Positions 7,260 through 16,785 of a stretch of DNA of 63,499 nt are shown here, in pieces. How positions within the stretch are numbered: the first letter of the stretch is position 1; each line of letters opens with the position of its first letter. The notes beneath the pieces were generated by a model. That model was not told the DNA's origin. It did no database searches and worked only from the letters and a program-made list of their open reading frames with translations. The stretch covers positions 1-63,499 of the forward strand of contig JBBQSD010000020.1 in the NCBI GenBank assembly GCA_038214135.1, read 5' to 3'. The DNA comes from JANLSE01 sp038214135. Its GTDB lineage: Bacteria; Chloroflexota; Chloroflexia; Chloroflexales; Roseiflexaceae. Position numbers and translations under genes: made by a program.

Positions 7260-8351
7260 ATGATGACCAAGTTACATGAACTTGCAGAATTGGGACAGGC
7301 GGTCTGGCTGGATTTCATCCGTCGTTCGTTTGTGGCGAGTGGCGAACTCCAGACATTGATTGATGCTGGCGTTCGGGGTGTGACGAGCAACCCGACGATC
7401 TTTGAGAAGGCGATTGCTGGTAGCGCCGATTATGATGATGATATTCGCACACTGGCAACCCAGGGCCGTTCGGTCGATGAGATCTATGAAGCATTGGTGA
7501 TTGCCGATATTGCCGCCGGAGCGGATCTCTTTCGCCCGCTGTATGCCGAAACCAAGGGCGGTGATGGCTTCATTAGCTTGGAAGTCAGCCCAACGCTGGC
7601 CCATAATACCGATGGCACAATTGCGGATGCCAAGCGCCTGTATGCCACGCTTGGCCGCCCGAATGTGATGATTAAAATCCCAGCCACTCCGGCTGGCATT
7701 CCGGCGATCACCGAGGTGATTGGCTCGGGTGTGAATGTGAATGTGACGCTGATCTTCTCGATGGCTCAGTATGAAGCGGTGGTTGAGGCCTATCTGGCTG
7801 GCCTGGAGCAACTGGCTGCCAATGGCGGTGATCTCAGCAGAGTTGCCTCAGTTGCTTCGTTCTTTGTGAGCCGTGTTGATACATCCGTCGATAAGATCCT
7901 GGATACAATTGGCCATTCGGAACTGACTGGCAAGACGGCGATTGCCAATGCGAAAGTTGCCTATGCCCGCTTCCAGGAGCTGTTTAGTGGCCCACGCTGG
8001 GCAGCATTGGCCGCGCAGGGCGCACAGGTGCAACGCCCGTTATGGGCCTCGACAGGTACCAAGGATGCGCGCTTCTCCGATACATTGTATGTCGATGCCC
8101 TGATTGGCCCGCATACCGTCAATACCATGCCACCAGCGACTCTGGATGCATTCAGTGATCATGGCACGCCAGCGCAGACGGTCAAGCTTGATCTTGCGGC
8201 AGCCCAAGCGCACCTTGCTCAACTGCCTGCATTGGATATTGATCTCGATGCGATTACTGCACAACTGCAGGATGATGGTGTGACATCGTTTGCGAAATCG
8301 TTTGAGTCGCTCATGTCCAGCCTGGCAGCCAAGCGTGAGGCGGTGCAATGA
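7260..8351 (+). CDS. tal: transaldolase
   Basis: Transfers a dihydroxyacetone unit between sugar phosphates in the non-oxidative pentose phosphate pathway. At 363 residues it matches the longer bacterial transaldolase subgroup often encoded with glucose-6-phosphate isomerase. GVTSNPTIFEKAI near the N-terminus and the Schiff-base lysine in MIKIPATPAG are intact. AAGGAG lies immediately upstream; two adjacent ATGs (7260, 7263) could serve, and the second has the better spacing. The stop overlaps the pgi start by 4 bp (ATGA), so pgi translation is coupled. It is the first gene of a four-gene operon. Confidence 0.95.
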   Translation: MMTKLHELAELGQAVWLDFIRRSFVASGELQTLIDAGVRGVTSNPTIFEKAIAGSADYDDDIRTLATQGRSVDEIYEALVIADIAAGADLFRPLYAETKGGDGFISLEVSPTLAHNTDGTIADAKRLYATLGRPNVMIKIPATPAGIPAITEVIGSGVNVNVTLIFSMAQYEAVVEAYLAGLEQLAANGGDLSRVASVASFFVSRVDTSVDKILDTIGHSELTGKTAIANAKVAYARFQELFSGPRWAALAAQGAQVQRPLWASTGTKDARFSDTLYVDALIGPHTVNTMPPATLDAFSDHGTPAQTVKLDLAAAQAHLAQLPALDIDLDAITAQLQDDGVTSFAKSFESLMSSLAAKREAVQ

Positions 8352-9970
8352 CAACAGCGCTGACCCAGTTGCCAGCCTGGCATGCCCTGATGGCGCATCA
8401 TGATACGATCAAGAATACTCATCTGCGCGAATTGTTTGCCCAGGATGCAGCGCGTGGAACACGCCTGGCAATCGAGGCTGAGGGATTGTACCTCGATTAC
8501 TCGAAGCATCGGATCACTGAAGAAACCGTGGGACTGCTGATGCAGCTGGCGGAAGCCAGCGATCTGCGTGGGCATATCGATGCCATGTTTCGTGGCGAGA
8601 AGATCAACATCACCGAAAAGCGGGCCGTTCTGCACACTGCCCTTCGCGCACCGCGTGATGCTGTTGTTGTTGTTGATGGACATAATGTTGTTCCCGATGT
8701 GCATGCTGTTCTTGATCGAATGGCGGCATTTGCCGAGCAGGTACGTTCGGGAGCCTGGAAGGGCCACACCGGCAAGCGCATTCGGGCAATCGTGAATATC
8801 GGCATTGGTGGTTCTGATCTTGGCCCGGTGATGGCCTATGAAGCGCTGCGCTACTATAGTGATCGCAATCTAACGCTGCGCTTTGTCTCGAATGTTGATG
8901 GCAATGATTTTGCCGAGGCGGTTCAGGGGCTTGATCCAGCCGAGACACTATTCATTGTGGCCTCCAAAACGTTCACAACGCTCGAAACGATGACGAATGC
9001 GCGCAGCGCACGCGATTGGTTGCTTGCCACACTCGGCGATGAGGCGGCGGTTGCCAAGCATTTTGTGGCGGTTTCCACAAATGCAGCCGAAGTGGAACGC
9101 TTTGGCATCGATACCGCCAACATGTTTGGGTTCTGGGATTGGGTCGGCGGGCGCTATTCGATGACATCGGCGATTGGCCTTTCGACGATGCTTGCGATTG
9201 GGCCAGAGCATTTCCGAGCCATGTTGGATGGCTTCCATGCCATGGATGAGCATTTCCGGACGGTGCCATTTGCCCAGAATCTGCCAGTGTTGCACGGCTT
9301 GCTCTCACTGTGGTATACCAACTTTTTCGGAGCGGAGACGGTTGCTGTTCTGCCATATGATAACTATCTCAAGCGTTTCCCGGCCTATTTGCAGCAACTG
9401 ACGATGGAGAGCAATGGCAAATCGGTAACGCTGGATAATAGCGCTGTTGCATATCAGACCGGGCCGATCTATTGGGGCGAGCCAGGCACCAATGGCCAGC
9501 ACTCGTTCTATCAGCTGATCCACCAGGGCACCAAGCTGATCCCCTGTGATTTCATTGGCTTTGCCAATAGCCTGAATCCGCTTGGAGTACACCAGGATCT
9601 GTTGATCGCCAACATGCTGGCACAATCGGAGGCGTTGGCATTCGGCAAGACGGCAGCCGAAGTTACGGCGGAAGGGACGGCAGAGTGGCTGGTTCCACAT
9701 CGCACGTTTGCTGGCAATCGCCCATCAAATACCATATTGGCAGAAAAGCTCGATCCGGCCATACTTGGCAAGCTGGTTGCGCTGTATGAGCATAGTGTGT
9801 TTGTGCAGGGTGTGATCTGGCAGATCGATTCGTTCGACCAATGGGGTGTTGAACTCGGCAAGGTGCTGGCCATGCGGATTGTGCCAGAATTATCGGGCGA
9901 GCGCACACCAGCCCACGATAGTTCGACGGATACGCTGATTGGGCGCTACCGTGCGGCGCGTCGGGTTTGA
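8348..9970 (+). CDS. pgi: glucose-6-phosphate isomerase
   Basis: Interconverts glucose-6-phosphate and fructose-6-phosphate in the cytoplasm. The protein has 540 residues, the long form shared with Proteobacteria and eukaryotes. Diagnostic segments are NIGIGGSDLGPVMAYEAL, SKTFTTLETMTNA, WDWVGGRYSMTSAIG, the family signature MESNGKSV, and WGEPGTNGQHSFYQLIHQG. It overlaps tal by 4 bp and is followed 46 bp later by gnd, giving a compact module that links glycolysis with both arms of the pentose phosphate pathway. Confidence 0.97.
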   Translation: MTTALTQLPAWHALMAHHDTIKNTHLRELFAQDAARGTRLAIEAEGLYLDYSKHRITEETVGLLMQLAEASDLRGHIDAMFRGEKINITEKRAVLHTALRAPRDAVVVVDGHNVVPDVHAVLDRMAAFAEQVRSGAWKGHTGKRIRAIVNIGIGGSDLGPVMAYEALRYYSDRNLTLRFVSNVDGNDFAEAVQGLDPAETLFIVASKTFTTLETMTNARSARDWLLATLGDEAAVAKHFVAVSTNAAEVERFGIDTANMFGFWDWVGGRYSMTSAIGLSTMLAIGPEHFRAMLDGFHAMDEHFRTVPFAQNLPVLHGLLSLWYTNFFGAETVAVLPYDNYLKRFPAYLQQLTMESNGKSVTLDNSAVAYQTGPIYWGEPGTNGQHSFYQLIHQGTKLIPCDFIGFANSLNPLGVHQDLLIANMLAQSEALAFGKTAAEVTAEGTAEWLVPHRTFAGNRPSNTILAEKLDPAILGKLVALYEHSVFVQGVIWQIDSFDQWGVELGKVLAMRIVPELSGERTPAHDSSTDTLIGRYRAARRV

Positions 9971-10016
9971 CGTTTATAGAATGATGATTTAGCCGCTGAT
10001 GAAGAAGGGGTTGTTC

Positions 10017-10922
10017 ATGAATATCGGTATTACGGGGCTTGGTCGCATGGGCGCAGGAATGGCCGAGCGCTGGGTACGGGGCGGGCATCGCGTTGTTGTG
10101 CATAATCGCAGCCATGGCCCAATCGACGCACTGGCTGCCAAGGGTGCTGTGGCGGCCTATACGTATGAGGAATTGGTGGCGCAGCTTGAGGCACCACGGG
10201 CGATCTGGGTCATGCTGCCAGCCGGCGATGTCACTGAACAGGCGATTGAAGGCCTGGCGGCGCTGCTCTCACCAGGCGATACGATCATCGAAGCTGGCAA
10301 TACCATGTACAAGGACGATATCCGCCGTGCCGCGGCGCTTAAGCCACGCGGCATTAACTATATCGATCAGGGCACCAGTGGTGGCATCTGGGGCCTCGAA
10401 CTCGGCTTCTGTTTGATGGTTGGCGGCGATGTAGAGGTTGTCAAGCCGCTCGAAGCAGCATTCATTACATTGGCACCAGAGAATGGCTATTTGCACTGTG
10501 GCCCAACGGGCAGCGGTCATTTCGTCAAAATGGTGCATAATGGCATTGAATATGGCATGATGCAGGCCTATGCCGAGGGCTTTGATATTCTGCGCGCCAA
10601 GACGGATTTCAACCTCGATATGCAGAAGGTCGCGGCGGTCTGGCAGAATGGCAGTGTGGTACGCTCGTGGTTGCTCGATCTGGCCGAGGCGGCCTTCCGC
10701 GAAGATCCAGGACTGGAAAACCTCAAGGGCTATGTGCAGGATAGCGGCGAGGGGCGCTGGACGATCCAGGCAGCCATTGATCTGGATGTTCCGGCACCTG
10801 TGATTACGCTCTCGCTGTTTGAGCGCTTCCATTCACGCCAGCCGGATTCGTTTGCGGCAAAGGTGCTGGCTGCCATGCGCAAGGGCTTCGGTGGCCATGC
10901 AGTCAAGAAGGCATCAGAATAG
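10017..10922 (+). CDS. gnd: 6-phosphogluconate dehydrogenase, decarboxylating (short form)
   Basis: Oxidatively decarboxylates 6-phosphogluconate to ribulose-5-phosphate. At 301 residues it is the short type (about 300 residues), not the 470-residue E. coli type. The Rossmann motif GLGRMGAG is at the N-terminus, the family motif DQGTSGGIWGLE is near residues 116-127, and KMVHNGIEYGMMQAYAEG carries the catalytic Lys and Asn. ATG 10017 is preferred over 9999 because an AAGGGG ribosome binding site lies 6 nt upstream and the next residues start the dinucleotide fold directly. Its stop codon shares one base with the GTG start of rpe. Confidence 0.95.
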   Translation: MNIGITGLGRMGAGMAERWVRGGHRVVVHNRSHGPIDALAAKGAVAAYTYEELVAQLEAPRAIWVMLPAGDVTEQAIEGLAALLSPGDTIIEAGNTMYKDDIRRAAALKPRGINYIDQGTSGGIWGLELGFCLMVGGDVEVVKPLEAAFITLAPENGYLHCGPTGSGHFVKMVHNGIEYGMMQAYAEGFDILRAKTDFNLDMQKVAAVWQNGSVVRSWLLDLAEAAFREDPGLENLKGYVQDSGEGRWTIQAAIDLDVPAPVITLSLFERFHSRQPDSFAAKVLAAMRKGFGGHAVKKASE

Positions 10923-11587
10923 TGCATATTGCGCCATCGATCCTATCGGCTGATTTCAGTCGCCTTGGCGATCACGTCCGCGAGGCGTGTGATGCTGGGG
11001 CGCGCTGGATTCATATTGACATTATGGACGGCCATTTTGTGCCAAACCTCACATTTGGCCCGGCCGTTGTTGCGGCAATGCGCCCAATTGCAAATTCCTA
11101 TGCTGCGATTCTGGATGTGCATCTGATGATCACCAACCCAGATGTGTTCCTGGAAGATTTTGCCGATGCTGGCGCGGATATCATTACTGTGCATGTTGAG
11201 GTGTGCCAGCATCTGAATCGAACGGTGCATGCAATCAAGGCTGCCGGAAAGCGGGCAGGTGTGGCACTCAACCCAGCGACACCATTGGCGATGTTGGAGG
11301 AGATTCTGCCAGAGATCGACCTCGCGCTGATGATGACCGTCAACCCTGGTTTCGGCGGGCAGCGCTTTATCCCAGCAATGCTGGATAAAATCAGCCGTCT
11401 GCGGGCAATCCTGCTGGCACGAGGATTAGAGCATATTACCCTGGAAGCCGATGGCGGTATCAATACTGAAACAATTGGTCTGGTTGCACACGCTGGCGCG
11501 ACCACAGCCGTTGTTGGTTCGGCATTGTTCGGCGGCGATGGCGTTACCCGGAATTGGGCAACATTACAGAGCGCCATGGGGAAATAA
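10922..11587 (+). CDS. rpe: ribulose-phosphate 3-epimerase
   Basis: Converts ribulose-5-phosphate, the product of gnd just upstream, to xylulose-5-phosphate. It is a 221-residue TIM barrel with the standard segments IAPSILSADFSRLG, HIDIMDGHFVPNLTFGP (metal-binding His and Asp), HLMI, MTVNPGFGGQRFI and EADGGIN. The start is a GTG whose first base is the last base of the gnd TAG, so translation is coupled. The gene ends 5 bp from the convergent flavin monooxygenase gene with no room for a terminator. Confidence 0.96.
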   Translation: MHIAPSILSADFSRLGDHVREACDAGARWIHIDIMDGHFVPNLTFGPAVVAAMRPIANSYAAILDVHLMITNPDVFLEDFADAGADIITVHVEVCQHLNRTVHAIKAAGKRAGVALNPATPLAMLEEILPEIDLALMMTVNPGFGGQRFIPAMLDKISRLRAILLARGLEHITLEADGGINTETIGLVAHAGATTAVVGSALFGGDGVTRNWATLQSAMGK

Positions 11588-11592
11588 CCCCC

Positions 11593-12627
11593 TCACCCCA
11601 CTTCGCTATAGTGCGCCACCGGTTGGTACCAGGCCTCAGCAAGTAATTCCAGGCTGCGCACCCGTTCGCGGATGCCGTGGGTGAGCGAGGTTACCATTAT
11701 TTCGTTGGCGGTGGTCTGCTGGCTGAGTTGCTCGATTCGGGCAACGACTGCAGCGGGTGTGCCAACGATCCGATTCGTTGGCAATTGTCGTGCGAGCGGC
11801 AGATCGGGGTGAGCAGCGGCAGCCTCGGGCGAAAGCAATGGTATCCGCCGCCCGGTGCGGATTGCCAGCATCGCGAGTTGGCCCGGTGCGGCAAACCATG
11901 TCGCCTGTTCATCGGTTTCGGCAACCAGCACACTTGCAGTAACAATCGCATACGGCTGATCCAGAACTGGTGATGGCCGGAAGTTCTGGCGATACAGATC
12001 CAGCGCATCTAATGTGCCGCCGGTGTCGAAGTGATTGGCAAACACAAATGGTAGGCCGAGTTGTCCAGCAAGCTGTGCGCTATAATCGCTCGACCCAAGC
12101 AGGATAATTGTTGGCGCGCTGGTTGCAGCTGGTGTTGCTGCGAAGCGATTCCAGATGCCCTCTTTGGTGCGTGGATCGCCAAGCAAGCCCATCAGTTCGA
12201 TCAGATGGCGTGGAAAATCCTCTGCGCCAAGAGCAGCCGGTGCGCGGCGGAGTGCAGCAGCAGTTGCTGGATCGGTGCCGGGAGCACGCCCGATGCCCAG
12301 ATCAATCCGGCCAGGATGCAGCGCCTCAAGCAGTGCGAACTGCTCCGCAACCACCAGCGATGGATGGTTGGGCAACATCACCCCGCCTGATCCAACGCGA
12401 ATTGTGGACGTGGCCGCAGCCAAATGGGCAATCAGCACCGGTGGTGTCGTACTAGCGACCAGCGGCATATTATGGTGTTCGGCAACCCAGAAACGGGTAT
12501 AACCGAATCCTTCGGCTTGTTTGGCAAGCAGGGTTGTGTCGGCTAGTGCAGAGGCACTGGTGCCACCCTCGCCAACCACCGCCAGATCCAGGACTGATAA
12601 CGGAACACGATCACGGTTCATATTCAT
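11593..12627 (-). CDS. LLM class flavin-dependent oxidoreductase (YhbW-like)
   Basis: A bacterial-luciferase-like TIM-barrel monooxygenase of about 344 residues. The N-terminal SVLDLAVVGEGGTSASAL, FGYTRFWVAEHHNMP, IRVGSGGVMLPNHPSL and GRIDLGIGRAPGTDP stretches are typical of the single-component LLM subgroup represented by YhbW. The substrate is unknown, and whether it uses FMN or F420 cannot be decided. AAGG lies 7 nt before ATG 12627, which I prefer to the ATG two codons earlier. That ribosome binding site overlaps the stop of the upstream methyltransferase, so the two genes are probably co-translated. Confidence 0.88.
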   Translation of the reverse strand: MNMNRDRVPLSVLDLAVVGEGGTSASALADTTLLAKQAEGFGYTRFWVAEHHNMPLVASTTPPVLIAHLAAATSTIRVGSGGVMLPNHPSLVVAEQFALLEALHPGRIDLGIGRAPGTDPATAAALRRAPAALGAEDFPRHLIELMGLLGDPRTKEGIWNRFAATPAATSAPTIILLGSSDYSAQLAGQLGLPFVFANHFDTGGTLDALDLYRQNFRPSPVLDQPYAIVTASVLVAETDEQATWFAAPGQLAMLAIRTGRRIPLLSPEAAAAHPDLPLARQLPTNRIVGTPAAVVARIEQLSQQTTANEIMVTSLTHGIRERVRSLELLAEAWYQPVAHYSEVG

Positions 12628-12636
12628 ATGCATACC

Positions 12637-13230
12637 TTACGTATGTGTCGCAACAATACAATAACGACCCTTGTCTCGTTCTGAGGTTGGGAGATTCAAA
12701 AACTCAGCAGCTATAATGTCGAAGCCGAGTTGTTTCAGCAAGTGAACACCCAGTTCGGGCGGATGCGAATCATAGAAGAATGATTGCCCGAACATGGTAT
12801 CGGTGAACGCCGGATGATCCGAGCCACCAATGGTGATCATGATCTTGCCATTCGGGCTAAGCATGGATGCCATCTGTTGCAGGATGCCCGCGTGTGCGGA
12901 TCGCTCAATGTGAAAGAGTGCATCCCAACAAACAATACCTGCGAACTGTGCGGAAGTATGAAAATCCTCAATCCGTGACTCGATCCAGGTTGCTTGTGGG
13001 AAGCGTACACGCGCCAACTGGAGCATGCCTACTGCTTGATCAATGCCAACCAGTTCATACCCCCGATTCAGGATGTATTCGCCGATTGGGCGACCAGTAC
13101 CGCAGCCAAGATCCAGGATCGCTGCTGGCGCAATAATTCCTGCCAGAAAGGTATCCACAACGCGCTGTTCCTCACCAAAGAACATCGCATCCCATGAGGG
13201 AGCGACCATATTGTAACTATCCCTATTCAT
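12637..13230 (-). CDS. class I SAM-dependent methyltransferase
   Basis: A 197-residue Rossmann-fold methyltransferase. SAM-binding motif I is ILDLGCGTGRPIGEYIL, with an acidic residue at the end of strand 2 (YELVGIDQA), and motif IV-like FAGIVCWDALFHIE follows. The acceptor cannot be predicted. The start MNRDSYNMVAPSWDAMF is chosen because the fold begins there and GGGAG lies 10-11 nt upstream; a longer in-frame extension to 13320 runs into repeat DNA and looks non-coding. It is upstream of the LLM oxidoreductase on the same strand, 9 bp away. Confidence 0.85.
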   Translation of the reverse strand: MNRDSYNMVAPSWDAMFFGEEQRVVDTFLAGIIAPAAILDLGCGTGRPIGEYILNRGYELVGIDQAVGMLQLARVRFPQATWIESRIEDFHTSAQFAGIVCWDALFHIERSAHAGILQQMASMLSPNGKIMITIGGSDHPAFTDTMFGQSFFYDSHPPELGVHLLKQLGFDIIAAEFLNLPTSERDKGRYCIVATHT

Positions 13231-13327
13231 ACGGAATGGTCTCCCATGCGAAACGCTTAACGCATTGTAGCATGACACAAAGCCGAACGAGGGGATCGAA
13301 TGTATGGGCAACAATGGCATTACGAAG

Positions 13328-13354
13328 CGTAGGGGCGGTTCGTGAACCAGCCAC
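13328..13354. repeat. REP-like palindrome GGCGGTTCGTGAACC
   Basis: CGTAGGGGCGGTTCGTGAACC, a slightly degenerate copy of the GGGCGGTTCGTGAACCGCCC palindrome seen also at about 39990, 43380, 48310 and 48386. Confidence 0.6.
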
Positions 13355-13450
13355 GATGCCGATCCATGATACGCAGCCGTGAGGGATATATGGATAAAGT
13401 TATGCTATGATAGCGCTTCCAACGATTCCGATTGTGTAGGAGCCTCTTGT

Positions 13451-14380
13451 ATGTGGATACGGCGTTTGCTTCGCAAGATCCCTGGGCTTTCACGGATTGC
13501 ACAAGTGCTGGATACGATGGAACGAGATCATCTCGAGCTCATTGCAGCATATCAGAACTTAGAGAAAACCCATCATCAGCTTGTTGATACGTATCAGACG
13601 CTTGAGCACGACTATCATGCGCTTCGTGTAACCTTTCAACGGCTGACGCGCCCTGCACTCCAATCCAATCGTCAAGATATTGCTACGGAAGCCCCCACCG
13701 CACTCGACATGCCCATTCCGCCATCGCTGCTGCGCTACTGGGTTGCTGGCAGCGATGATCTTGGTTGGTTTCTTGAAAGTGGGCAACTTGGCATCAAAGC
13801 ACTACACGATATTCTGACGCCATATGGCATACAACTGGCGAATTTCACCCGAATCCTCGATTTCGGCTGTGGTTGTGCGCGTGTGTTACGGCATTTGCCT
13901 GCTGCTACGACAGCCAAGATTGATGGAACCGATAGTAATGCTGATGCTATTCATTGGTGTGCGGATAACCTCACCATTGCACAGTTCGCCGTTAATGCGT
14001 TAGAACCGCCATTGGCCTATCCCGATCAGACCTTCGATCTGATCTATGCATTCTCGGTGTTTACCCATTTAACCGGCGATCTACAGCAAGCTTGGATCGA
14101 GGAACTGCACCGATGCCTGAAACCGGGTGGCTTTCTGGTGATGAGCACGCATGGAAATTACTATCTTCCGCATCTCAATCCCCAAGAACAAATCGCTTAT
14201 CATGGCGGCGCACTGGTTGTACACCATCAAGAACACTTTGGCGAGAATGTGTGTAGCGCATTTCAAGCGCAAGCGCATGTTCGCCGCCTCGTGCAATCGA
14301 AATTCACAGCCGTATCGTTCATCCCCGAAGGCGCATTGGGAAACCGCTACCAGGATCTGTACCTCCTTCAAGCACAATGA
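13451..14380 (+). CDS. class I SAM-dependent methyltransferase with N-terminal coiled coil
   Basis: About 309 residues. A basic start (MWIRRLLRK) leads into a coiled-coil stretch of two or three imperfect 14-15-residue repeats (LIAAYQNLEKTH, LVDTYQTLEHDYH, LRVTFQRL), then a Rossmann methyltransferase with motif I ILDFGCGCARVLRHL, GTDSNADAI, FDLIYAFSVFTHL and LKPGGFLVMSTHG. This layout resembles methyltransferases encoded in surface-polysaccharide loci. AGGAG lies 8 nt before ATG 13451; in-frame sequence upstream of that lacks a ribosome binding site. It is a single gene convergent with the long histidine kinase. Confidence 0.82.
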   Translation: MWIRRLLRKIPGLSRIAQVLDTMERDHLELIAAYQNLEKTHHQLVDTYQTLEHDYHALRVTFQRLTRPALQSNRQDIATEAPTALDMPIPPSLLRYWVAGSDDLGWFLESGQLGIKALHDILTPYGIQLANFTRILDFGCGCARVLRHLPAATTAKIDGTDSNADAIHWCADNLTIAQFAVNALEPPLAYPDQTFDLIYAFSVFTHLTGDLQQAWIEELHRCLKPGGFLVMSTHGNYYLPHLNPQEQIAYHGGALVVHHQEHFGENVCSAFQAQAHVRRLVQSKFTAVSFIPEGALGNRYQDLYLLQAQ

Positions 14381-14456
14381 TTATTATGCTATTCCCCAAA
14401 TTGCTATCGCCACAGGCAAAATAGCTGCCCAAACCAGGCCATCGCGCATAATCAAT

Positions 14457-16688
14457 TCATTCTGCTGATGCTTCAGCCTGAATGAGCGGCAGGGCAACCA
14501 TAAAGGAACTCCCCTGCCCCTCGGTGCTTTCCACAAAGATATTGCCATCGTGCAGCGTCACAATTTCCCGCACAACATACAGCCCAACACCAATACCGCT
14601 CATATGTTGTGTTGCACCACTATGCACACGATAGAAGCGCTGGAACAGGCTTGGAATGGCTTCCTTAGGAATGCCAATGCCTTTGTCGCTCACAGTGATC
14701 AATGCCTGGGCTCCTCGCGATTCAAGGGTAACGCTGATTGTACCGCCTTGTGGGCTATACTTGAGTGCATTCTGAAGTAAATTCTGTAGCACCTGTTCGA
14801 GCCGCACGACATCCCCATTCACGAGCAATTGCTGATCCAACTCCTGGTAGGCGATGGTATGCTGAACAAGCAGCGGCTGGAAATCGCCAACGACCCGTTG
14901 AATAAGCTGATTGAGATTGACAGGTTCGCGAATGATCTGGAGTTGCCCCTGGGAAAGGCGAGATACATCAAGAAGTGTGCTGATGAGCTTATTGAGCCGG
15001 TGGGACTGTTCCACAATCACGCGAATAGCCCGCAGATCGCGCTCGGTTGATGTGTTGGAACGCTCAAACCGTTGTTGAAGTAACTGTGCTTGCCCAAGTA
15101 CCGCCGTCAGTGGTGTCTTGAGTTCGTGCGATGCAATCAGCAGAAAGGCATCGCGTACGTTCACGGCTTCCTGTTGGTTCTGGTACAGGCGGGCGTTATC
15201 GATCATCAACGCAGCACGGCTGGCAAGGATCTCTGCCGTGGCAATATCTTCAGGGCTGAACTCGCGATTCGATGCATCCATCCCAAAGGCGATTGCACCA
15301 ATCACATGTTGCCGTGCGACAAGCGGAACGATCACCTGATCGCGTGGTATCAGTTTTGGGGCCATGGATGAAACACCCATCTGCATCGCAAGGATCTGCC
15401 CGAGCGAGGCGCTGACATCAGGATTAATGCTTGTTTGTCCGGTGCGGATCACATCGGCAGCGGGATGTAGGCCTCGGGGATCGATTGGATCTAGCTTCTG
15501 AAGCTGCACCAACCAGGTCTCTTTTTCCTTATCTGCATGGGCCGCAGCAGCACGGGAGATCGATCCATCCGCGGTACACAGAAAAACGACGCATATATCG
15601 CAGAACCGTGGAACCGTGAAATGGACGAGATTGTTGAGCCGCTCGGTATAATCCAGTGATGTTGAGAGCATCCCGCCCGTTTCATTGATGAATGCGGCGC
15701 GGGCAGCCGCCTGCTCCGCTGCGGCGCGGGCAATGCGTTCCGCTTTATACAGGCGCGCATTTTCAATAGCAATCGTTATTCGACGCGCCACAAGTTCGAC
15801 GAGGCCAAGATCATCGAGTGAGTATGAACGCCGAGCGCCACTCAACATCATCGTACATGTGCCAATCACCCTGCTCTGCCAAATCAACGGAACAATCATC
15901 AACGAATGGTACCCGATGGCTTTCCAGAGCGCAAGCTCGTGTGCATCCATTCGTTCGGTTTGTAACATCGCATCGGTGATGATCGGATACCATTGGGACT
16001 CGCCGGTTCGCAAAACAAGTGCTGTTCCATCGGCTTCTGCACGGTTGATTGGGTATTGATCACACAGTTCGCGCAGTAGTTGCTCTTTTTCGGGATCACG
16101 GTGGGCCAGTGCAGCAGTATAGATCTGATCAGCATCGTTGATCATATTGATCACGCACCAATCGGCCATTGATGTTAACGTCAGGCGGGCGACATCGGTG
16201 AGGCGGGTCTCGTATTCAATCGAGTCGGCAAGAATTTTACTGACGTTTGTCAGATAGCGCTGGCGTTCTTCTGCTTGTTTGCGCTCGGTGATGTTGATCG
16301 TTGTGCCAATCAGGCGCATGGGATTGCCAGAAGAATCACGAATGAGAATCGCCCGATCCCACACATAGATATACTGACCATCCTGGTGGCGAACACGATA
16401 CTCATAGCTGTAACTATCGTTCGCCGCTTGGCCAAGGCTGCTTGCGAGCTGAAAAACCGCCAGATCATCAGGGTGAGTCAGGCTCGACCACCATTCGGCA
16501 GTAGTCGGAATGGTTTCTCGCTCATACCCAAGCAGGCGGGTCAGCCCCTCACTACGCTCAACATGGTTCGTGTTCATATCATAATCATAGATGAAGCCAT
16601 CTAATGCGCTCAGCGCGAGTTGGAGTTGCTCGACAGTTCGCTGCAGTTGGGCTTCAGTCTGCTGTTGATTCGGGAGGGAATTGGTCAT
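14457..16688 (-). CDS. cytoplasmic hybrid-sensor histidine kinase, PAS-GAF-GAF-HisKA-HATPase
   Basis: A soluble sensor kinase of 743 residues without membrane spans. Order: a short coiled coil, a PAS domain with PAC-type tail (QDGQYIYVWDRAILIRD), two GAF domains (about 135-320 and 340-500), HisKA with the phosphoacceptor His in LIASHELKTPLTAVLGQAQ, and HATPase_c with the N box QNLLQNALKYSP, DKGIGIP and GIGVGLYVVREIV. The start MTNSL is chosen because GGAG lies 7 nt upstream. The single-domain response regulator at 16786-17139 ends about 100 bp upstream on the same strand. That gap carries an inverted repeat, so the gene may be read with the kinase/regulator pair above it or from its own promoter. 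The ligand is unknown. Confidence 0.9.
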   Translation of the reverse strand: MTNSLPNQQQTEAQLQRTVEQLQLALSALDGFIYDYDMNTNHVERSEGLTRLLGYERETIPTTAEWWSSLTHPDDLAVFQLASSLGQAANDSYSYEYRVRHQDGQYIYVWDRAILIRDSSGNPMRLIGTTINITERKQAEERQRYLTNVSKILADSIEYETRLTDVARLTLTSMADWCVINMINDADQIYTAALAHRDPEKEQLLRELCDQYPINRAEADGTALVLRTGESQWYPIITDAMLQTERMDAHELALWKAIGYHSLMIVPLIWQSRVIGTCTMMLSGARRSYSLDDLGLVELVARRITIAIENARLYKAERIARAAAEQAAARAAFINETGGMLSTSLDYTERLNNLVHFTVPRFCDICVVFLCTADGSISRAAAAHADKEKETWLVQLQKLDPIDPRGLHPAADVIRTGQTSINPDVSASLGQILAMQMGVSSMAPKLIPRDQVIVPLVARQHVIGAIAFGMDASNREFSPEDIATAEILASRAALMIDNARLYQNQQEAVNVRDAFLLIASHELKTPLTAVLGQAQLLQQRFERSNTSTERDLRAIRVIVEQSHRLNKLISTLLDVSRLSQGQLQIIREPVNLNQLIQRVVGDFQPLLVQHTIAYQELDQQLLVNGDVVRLEQVLQNLLQNALKYSPQGGTISVTLESRGAQALITVSDKGIGIPKEAIPSLFQRFYRVHSGATQHMSGIGVGLYVVREIVTLHDGNIFVESTEGQGSSFMVALPLIQAEASAE

Positions 16689-16712
16689 GGGGTCTCCGAA
16701 TATATACATGGA

Positions 16713-16751
16713 CAGAACAAGCCCAGCGTAGCCGCTTGTTTACTTGTTCTG
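16713..16751. promoter_or_regulatory. 9-bp inverted repeat upstream of the PAS-GAF kinase
   Basis: CAGAACAAG at 16713-16721 and CTTGTTCTG at 16743-16751 form a perfect inverted repeat with a 21-nt loop. It could be an operator, or an attenuating hairpin between the response regulator and the downstream kinase. Confidence 0.4.
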
Positions 16752-16785
16752 CTCCAAAGCAACAAGCCACCAACGAGCGCATTGT

